From assembly GCA_903921405.1 (NCBI GenBank), contig CAIXPV010000014.1, positions 1 to 10,641 on the forward strand: a DNA stretch of 10,641 nt, given 5' to 3'. The notes under the pieces were generated by a model. That model worked only from the letters and a program-made list of their open reading frames with translations. It ran no database searches and had not been told where the DNA came from. This DNA is from an uncultured Actinomycetes bacterium (GTDB lineage: Bacteria > Actinomycetota > Actinomycetes > Nanopelagicales > Nanopelagicaceae). Of the stretch, positions 6,936 to 10,641 are shown in pieces. A program made the translations under genes and the position numbers. Position 1 is the first letter of the stretch. The number at the start of each line of letters is the position of its first letter.

Positions 6936-7703
6936 ATGCAAAGCTGGGCCTTGGTTACTGGAGCAACATCTGGAATTGGTGAAAGTTTCACACGTCTGCT
7001 TGCTGCCAACAATTACAACATCATCCTGGTTGCTCGAGATCTTCAACGATTGAATGAACGCGCTCAATCGCTGGAGTCAAAGTTCGGAGTTAAGACCCAG
7101 ATTCTCCAAGCCGATTTATCTACGGAATCGGGCTGTTTACTGGTCGAGAACTTCATAGCCAGCAATGAGATTGATGTTTTAATTAATAACGCCGGCTTCG
7201 GAATTAATAAAGCATTCTCTGTAAGTGAGCTAGGCGCCGAGCAAGAGTTATTGAATGTGTTAGTACGAACTCCTATGCGCCTTATGCATTGCATAGTGCC
7301 TTCAATGAAGCTGCGCGATAAGGGAATTATTATTAATGTCTCATCTGTTGCAGGTTGGATCGCTGGCGGAACCTATAGCGCATCAAAGTCTTATTTAACG
7401 GTGCTCTCGGAGTCACTCAATACAGAACTTAAGTCAACCAAGGTTCGAGTAAGTGCACTGTGTCCAGGATTTACTCGTACCGAGTTTCACCAACGAGGCC
7501 GCATGTCGATGAAAGGCTTGCCGTCTTTTATGTGGCTCAATGCAGATGCCCTTGTTGCTAAGTCATGGACAGATGCCCTGGCAGGTAAAGCAGTCTCAGT
7601 TCCAGGGTGGCAGTATCAACTTCTGACGTCGATCATCCATCTGTTGCCAAGAAAGTTCGTGCGAAAAGTTGGAATGAACGTACGGGTTAAACAGCGCAGA
7701 TAA
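6936..7703 (+). CDS. Short-chain dehydrogenase/reductase (classical SDR)
   Basis: The 255-residue protein has every classical SDR landmark: TGATSGIG near the N-terminus for the nucleotide, ADLS (about residues 59-62), NNAGFG, the NVSSVAG serine strand (Ser136/137) and the YSASK active site (Tyr147, Lys151), then CPGFTRTEF. Arg34 in VARD after the second strand favours NADP(H). Such enzymes reduce ketones or oxidise alcohols in the cytoplasm. It resembles the DltE/YqjQ-like group with a basic, partly hydrophobic C-terminal tail (LLPRKFVRKVGMN), which may touch the membrane. AGGAG (6927-6931) overlaps the stop codon of the ChoD-like gene five bases... before ATG at 6936 leaves four bases of spacing, so it is the third gene of the operon and may act on the same, probably lipid-like, substrate. 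Substrate is not assigned. Confidence 0.9.
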   Translation: MQSWALVTGATSGIGESFTRLLAANNYNIILVARDLQRLNERAQSLESKFGVKTQILQADLSTESGCLLVENFIASNEIDVLINNAGFGINKAFSVSELGAEQELLNVLVRTPMRLMHCIVPSMKLRDKGIIINVSSVAGWIAGGTYSASKSYLTVLSESLNTELKSTKVRVSALCPGFTRTEFHQRGRMSMKGLPSFMWLNADALVAKSWTDALAGKAVSVPGWQYQLLTSIIHLLPRKFVRKVGMNVRVKQRR

Positions 7704-7770
7704 GGGTCAAATTTCTAATATTCATGGTCATTTTTGAGTATTTGGGGCGGTTTAACAGGATTTTCTCAGG

Positions 7771-7797
7771 TTGATATCGCTACGATTGCTAAATAAT
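7771..7797 (+). promoter_or_regulatory. Tentative promoter of the secreted-protein gene
   Basis: TTGATA (7771-7776, 5/6 match to the -35 consensus) is followed after 15 bases by AATAAT (7792-7797, 5/6 match to the -10). The spacing is shorter than usual; TACGAT (7781-7786) is an alternative -10. The 112-base gap after the SDR gene otherwise holds only AT-rich sequence with no clear terminator. Confidence 0.3.
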
Positions 7798-7802
7798 TCA
7801 AT

Positions 7803-7807
7803 GGAGG
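7803..7807 (+). promoter_or_regulatory. Shine-Dalgarno fixing the start at 7816
   Basis: GGAGG lies eight bases before ATG at 7816. The in-frame ATG at 7801 overlaps this site and has no ribosome site of its own, and a signal peptide with a normal basic n-region begins at 7816 (MRKFAS). Confidence 0.65.
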
Positions 7808-7815
7808 TTTTAAAC

Positions 7816-8457
7816 ATGCGTAAATTTGCTTCTCTCACCTTAGCCTTAATTGTTGCTGGTGGAGTGATGATTGCTAGCCCAGCCACTGGCGCTGTCAAAA
7901 TTACTAATGGAGTTGCTTGTACTAAAGCAGGCGCCGTAAGTAAGACTGCCGACGGAACCTACAAGTGCGCAAAGAATCTATTGACTACAAGTACCAAGTT
8001 AACTTGGCTATCAACTGACTGTCTGACAATGACGAGTGCATACTTGACGGCAAAGGCGACTCTGCCTGCAGCCAAGATCTCTACTGATAAGGCATTAGCC
8101 GGTTTTGATGCCGAAATTGTGGCTCAAAATAAGGTTCTAGCAGATTCGCTTATTGAGGTTGACGCATACAAAGTTAAATTGGCCGATACAACTGCCAAAT
8201 TAGCAGCGCTCAAAGCAGATACCGCCAACCTTGCCAAGAATAAATTAAATATTGCTGCTTATGAAAGCGCTGTTACAAATTACAACAAAGCTATTGCAAC
8301 GGTTTCAAAGGTTTCGGGTTCAACTGGTGCCGTGCAGCGCGCAATCACCCGCATCCAAAACTTTAAGGTCCAAGCGTCAGCGTCTTATGAGAACCTCAAG
8401 AGCGATCTAACAAATGGATTAGCTAATGCCAAGCTGCTGTGCAGTAAAGGCTTCTAA
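7816..8457 (+). CDS. Secreted helical protein with N-terminal Cys module
   Basis: The 213-residue product starts with a clear signal peptide (1-26: basic MRK, hydrophobic core, cleavage likely near ATG|AVK). The mature protein opens with a small module, Cys35-TKAG...GTYKC (Cys51)...KLTW (Trp64)...Cys69, resembling C-x-K-x-G/YxC/LxW modules that I associate with exported proteins of freshwater actinobacteria. Residues about 70-205 are rich in Ala, Lys, Leu and Asn with heptad-like spacing, so they are probably a long alpha-helical hairpin or coiled coil. A fourth Cys (209) sits five residues from the end; with Cys69 it could clamp the helical part by a disulfide. No membrane anchor or catalytic motif is seen. 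The gene stands alone between its own promoter region and a strong terminator, suggesting independent and possibly high expression. Function is unknown. Confidence 0.8.
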   Translation: MRKFASLTLALIVAGGVMIASPATGAVKITNGVACTKAGAVSKTADGTYKCAKNLLTTSTKLTWLSTDCLTMTSAYLTAKATLPAAKISTDKALAGFDAEIVAQNKVLADSLIEVDAYKVKLADTTAKLAALKADTANLAKNKLNIAAYESAVTNYNKAIATVSKVSGSTGAVQRAITRIQNFKVQASASYENLKSDLTNGLANAKLLCSKGF

Positions 8458-8473
8458 CGCTTAATTCTTAAGG

Positions 8474-8505
8474 AGGCCCCACTTTTTAGATAAAGGTGGG
8501 GCTTT
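8474..8505 (+). terminator. Intrinsic terminator after the secreted-protein gene
   Basis: GCCCCAC (8476-8482) pairs perfectly with GTGGGGC (8496-8502). The stem extends inward through T-rich/A-rich pairs (with one T-G) around a loop of about five bases and outward through A-T and G-T pairs, ending in TTT. It lies 16 bases after the stop at 8457 and 40 bases before the next gene. Confidence 0.78.
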
Positions 8506-8534
8506 CCCTATTCATTCTCCCAATTGCTCTGACT

Positions 8535-8540
8535 TAGATT
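8535..8540 (+). promoter_or_regulatory. -10 element for leaderless transcription of the GGDEF gene
   Basis: TAGATT (4/6 match to TATAAT) ends six bases before ATG at 8547, and no Shine-Dalgarno precedes that ATG (GTTCAG only). The layout matches the one at 1726-1731 and suggests a leaderless mRNA. The -35 region is weak (TTCATT near 8511-8517). Confidence 0.4.
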
Positions 8541-8546
8541 GTTCAG

Positions 8547-9914
8547 ATGCGCAGTGGAGTTATTCGAGCGGTAGGCCCTCTACTTTTGATTGTGCATATG
8601 AGTCTGCGACTCTCGAACATGTCACAAGGTCTCTGGAGTGAGCTTGTTCTTTATAACGCAATTGTGCTCTGCGGGATTCTCTTTACCTTGTGCGCGCCAA
8701 GAATTACCGATCCATTCGCAAGACCCCTTATCGCTTCAGCATTATTGTTTTGGTTCTCGGGCTCGCTCCTTTCAAGTCTCTCAACTTTTGGAGTTATCTC
8801 TACCTCTACACAGACTCTCTCAAATATCGCATATCTACTCTTTTATCCCGTTGCAATTATAGGAATCTCTCGTCTGATATCACCGAGCAGGAAGTTTTCC
8901 CTCCTTGAAATCTTTGACTCATCGATCTTTGGCCTGGGGTTAAGTACGTTAGGAGCTGCTCTTGTTGTAAAACCCCTACTGCCACATTTCGATGGTGACT
9001 TGGCCACTAGCTTCTTCGCAGTGAGCTATCCAATTGCCGACTTGGTTCTTGCATCAATAACGCTCTCCATGGTTGCAACTCAAGGGTTGTCAAAGGCTTC
9101 AACGCTTCTGGCCTGTGGAGTCCTTGTCTTTACCGCTACAGACTTTTTATATCTATGGCTCACAATTCAAGGTACATATAGCTTTGGCGCAGTCGTAGAT
9201 GATGGTTGGTTGGTAGGCCTGCTCTTAATTTCTGAGAGCTTGTGGCATCAAAGCACTGATGCATCCAATGAACGAGGAATTAATCCAGTTCTTATTGCAC
9301 TCTCGATTTTCCTAGGAGCAACTGTATTGGCAGGCATTGCTTTGAAACCAGGATACTTTCCAAACTTCGTTATCTTTCCAGCCATTATTACTTTACTTCT
9401 TGCTTTCATTCGAATGACTATCGCCCTTAAAGCTGCAAAAAATATTGGACATGAAAGAATTCTTGCGCGCACCGATGAACTAACAGGTTTGCCCAATCGA
9501 AGGCGCCTGATATCGGAGATCGAGAACTTTGTTGCTAAAGATGGCGCGCTTCTTTTATTAGATCTAGATGGATTCAAACCAGTTAATGATATGCACGGCC
9601 ATGAGACTGGAGATAAAGTCTTACAGCAAGTGGCACTTCGATTTAGTCGAGCCCTACCGAGTTCTGCATTGTTAGCTCGCCTTGGTGGTGACGAGTTTGG
9701 CGTTCTCTACGAAGGCAGCCATGAATCGGCGATGGAAGTTGCTCTGGCCCTTCGCGCAACGTTGAGTTATCCCTTTAGAGTTAATAGTGATGACATCCTT
9801 ATCGACGTCAGTATTGGTGTAGCTGCAAATAATGGCCATGCTGATCTACTGAAGCGCGCTGATTTAGCTATGTATCGCGCTAAGCGTGAGGGTCTTGGAG
9901 TGTGTCGACTTTAA
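8547..9914 (+). CDS. Membrane-bound diguanylate cyclase (GGDEF)
   Basis: The 455-residue protein has about eight or nine membrane helices in residues 1-295 and a cytoplasmic GGDEF domain at about 305-455. The domain has DELTGLPNRRRL (substrate-binding Asn), LLLDLDGFKPVND (metal-binding Asp) and an intact RLGGDEFG (380-384), so it should make cyclic di-GMP from two GTP. The product-inhibition I-site (RxxD, nine residues before GGDEF) is absent: the region reads PSSALLARL. No EAL domain follows. The membrane half matches no sensor domain that I can name and is presumably the signal input. Transcription looks separate from the upstream gene (terminator at 8474, -10 six bases before ATG). The last 35 bases overlap the convergent photolyase gene. 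Confidence 0.9.
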   Translation: MRSGVIRAVGPLLLIVHMSLRLSNMSQGLWSELVLYNAIVLCGILFTLCAPRITDPFARPLIASALLFWFSGSLLSSLSTFGVISTSTQTLSNIAYLLFYPVAIIGISRLISPSRKFSLLEIFDSSIFGLGLSTLGAALVVKPLLPHFDGDLATSFFAVSYPIADLVLASITLSMVATQGLSKASTLLACGVLVFTATDFLYLWLTIQGTYSFGAVVDDGWLVGLLLISESLWHQSTDASNERGINPVLIALSIFLGATVLAGIALKPGYFPNFVIFPAIITLLLAFIRMTIALKAAKNIGHERILARTDELTGLPNRRRLISEIENFVAKDGALLLLDLDGFKPVNDMHGHETGDKVLQQVALRFSRALPSSALLARLGGDEFGVLYEGSHESAMEVALALRATLSYPFRVNSDDILIDVSIGVAANNGHADLLKRADLAMYRAKREGLGVCRL

Positions 9915-10641
9915 TCTCTTTCAATCGTGCAAGAGATTCCAAGCGTTCAAGGGCGTGATCAACAATTCGATCAGGATATGAACTCTCAATGGGATAGAGC
10001 CATGGCTCATGTATCTGAGAAGCCGGTAGATGCGCTAACTCAGGAATATATCGGCGGATGTAGTCGCCATTGTCATCAAAACGTTTGCCCTGTTCAATCG
10101 GATTAAAGACGCGGTAATAAGGCGAAGCATCGGTCCCAGTACCTGCAGTCCACTGCCAACCATGTGCATTGGAGGCCACGTCGTAATCAACCAAGTGCTC
10201 CATGAAGAAATCAGCTCCTAGCTGCCATTCCAAGTGCAAATCCTTTACTAAAAACGAGGCCACGACCATACGGGTGCGGTTATGCATCCAACCTTCTTGC
10301 ACTAATTGGCGCATCGCAGCATCTACAAAGGGATAACCAGTCATTCCGGTTTTCCACGCTTCAAATTTTTGATCTGGCTTGTCGTATCGCATATTGGCAA
10401 AGCGTGGTGCGTAATACGCAATCTCAGTGCCAGGGTTATTGAAAAGCACATCGGCATAAAACTCTCGCCACGCAATCTCTTTACGAAAAACATCGTGAGC
10501 CTTGCTTTCTCCGAGATCTGCTAACAATGTACGAGGGTGAATTTCTCCCCACTTTAAATGTGCGCCTAATTTGCTCGTGCCATCTATTCCAGGAATATTT
10601 CTTCCTTCATCATAAGAATCTAAGCCATTATCTTTAAAATA
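9880..10641 (-). CDS. phrB: Class I deoxyribodipyrimidine (CPD) photolyase, C-terminal FAD domain, 5' end outside window
   Basis: The frame is open from the right edge to TAG at 9880, giving 253 residues. They cover the FAD-binding half of a photolyase, beginning in the GTSKLGAHLKWGEIHPR segment. Conserved features include KEIAWREFY (Glu and Trp contacting the pyrimidine dimer), TGYPFVDAAMRQL, GWMHNRTRM, the DYDVASN run with the Asn that contacts flavin N5 in photolyases, GWQWTAGTGTD, and YYRVFNPIEQGKRFD. This supports light-driven CPD repair rather than a signalling cryptochrome. The antenna domain lies outside the window. A TTG at 10527 would give a spurious shorter start; homology continues upstream of it through the window edge. 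The 3' end overlaps the convergent GGDEF gene by 35 bases. Confidence 0.93.
   Translation of the reverse strand, partial: YFKDNGLDSYDEGRNIPGIDGTSKLGAHLKWGEIHPRTLLADLGESKAHDVFRKEIAWREFYADVLFNNPGTEIAYYAPRFANMRYDKPDQKFEAWKTGMTGYPFVDAAMRQLVQEGWMHNRTRMVVASFLVKDLHLEWQLGADFFMEHLVDYDVASNAHGWQWTAGTGTDASPYYRVFNPIEQGKRFDDNGDYIRRYIPELAHLPASQIHEPWLYPIESSYPDRIVDHALERLESLARLKEIKVDTLQDPHA

Noticed and set aside
7704..7770. CAAAT...ATTTG inverted repeat after the SDR gene as a terminator
   Set aside because: The stem is only about five AT-rich pairs with a loop of over 25 bases and no T tract tied to it, so it is not convincing.
7771..7815. Upstream extension of the secreted-protein gene to TTG at 7771
   Set aside because: It would bury the signal peptide behind extra residues, and the strong GGAGG site points to ATG 7816.
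9248..9577. Minus-strand 109-codon ORF inside the GGDEF gene
   Set aside because: It lies antisense to conserved helices and GGDEF motifs and has a composition typical of a shadow frame.

Overview
The window looks like a piece of a compact, moderately low-GC actinobacterial chromosome. My best guess is a streamlined freshwater lineage of the Nanopelagicales (acI) type. This rests on the gene families (a CopC/CopD pair, a close ChoD-type GMC flavoprotein, a ~700-residue MMPL transporter), short intergenic gaps, gene starts that look leaderless, and a Cys-module secreted protein of a kind I associate with that group. No mobile element, integrase, CRISPR array, rRNA or phage gene is visible, and no gap between genes exceeds about 110 bases. 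It reads as ordinary chromosome with several unusual details.

Layout. On the minus strand at the left edge lie a CopD-type membrane protein (cut by the window edge) and, upstream of it with a 4-base ATGA overlap, a membrane-anchored CopC-like protein that contains no histidine or cysteine. Divergent from these is a FmdB-type zinc-ribbon protein. Its stop overlaps the stop of a 38-residue minus-strand ORF that appears leaderless. A GTG-started MMPL/RND exporter follows, then (minus strand, one base after the exporter's stop) tRNA-Arg(CCU).

A promoter just past the tRNA drives a tight plus-strand operon of three redox genes: a saccharopine-dehydrogenase-like NAD(P) enzyme, a ChoD (cholesterol-oxidase-like) GMC flavoenzyme with a ferredoxin-like four-Cys motif, and a classical short-chain dehydrogenase. 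The first two genes abut with no spacing, and the third has its Shine-Dalgarno in the stop of the second, so the three are probably translationally coupled and may act on one pathway; the substrate cannot be read from sequence. Next come a secreted helical protein with its own strong intrinsic terminator, a membrane diguanylate cyclase without the inhibitory I-site, and (minus strand, cut by the right edge) the FAD domain of a class I CPD photolyase whose 3' end overlaps the cyclase gene by 35 bases.

The most interesting items are the CopC homologue lacking copper ligands, the possible Fe-S cluster in the ChoD-like enzyme and the three-gene redox operon around it, and the face-to-face promoters between the 38-residue ORF and the MMPL gene. 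I see no clear evidence for a wholly new defence or mobile system.
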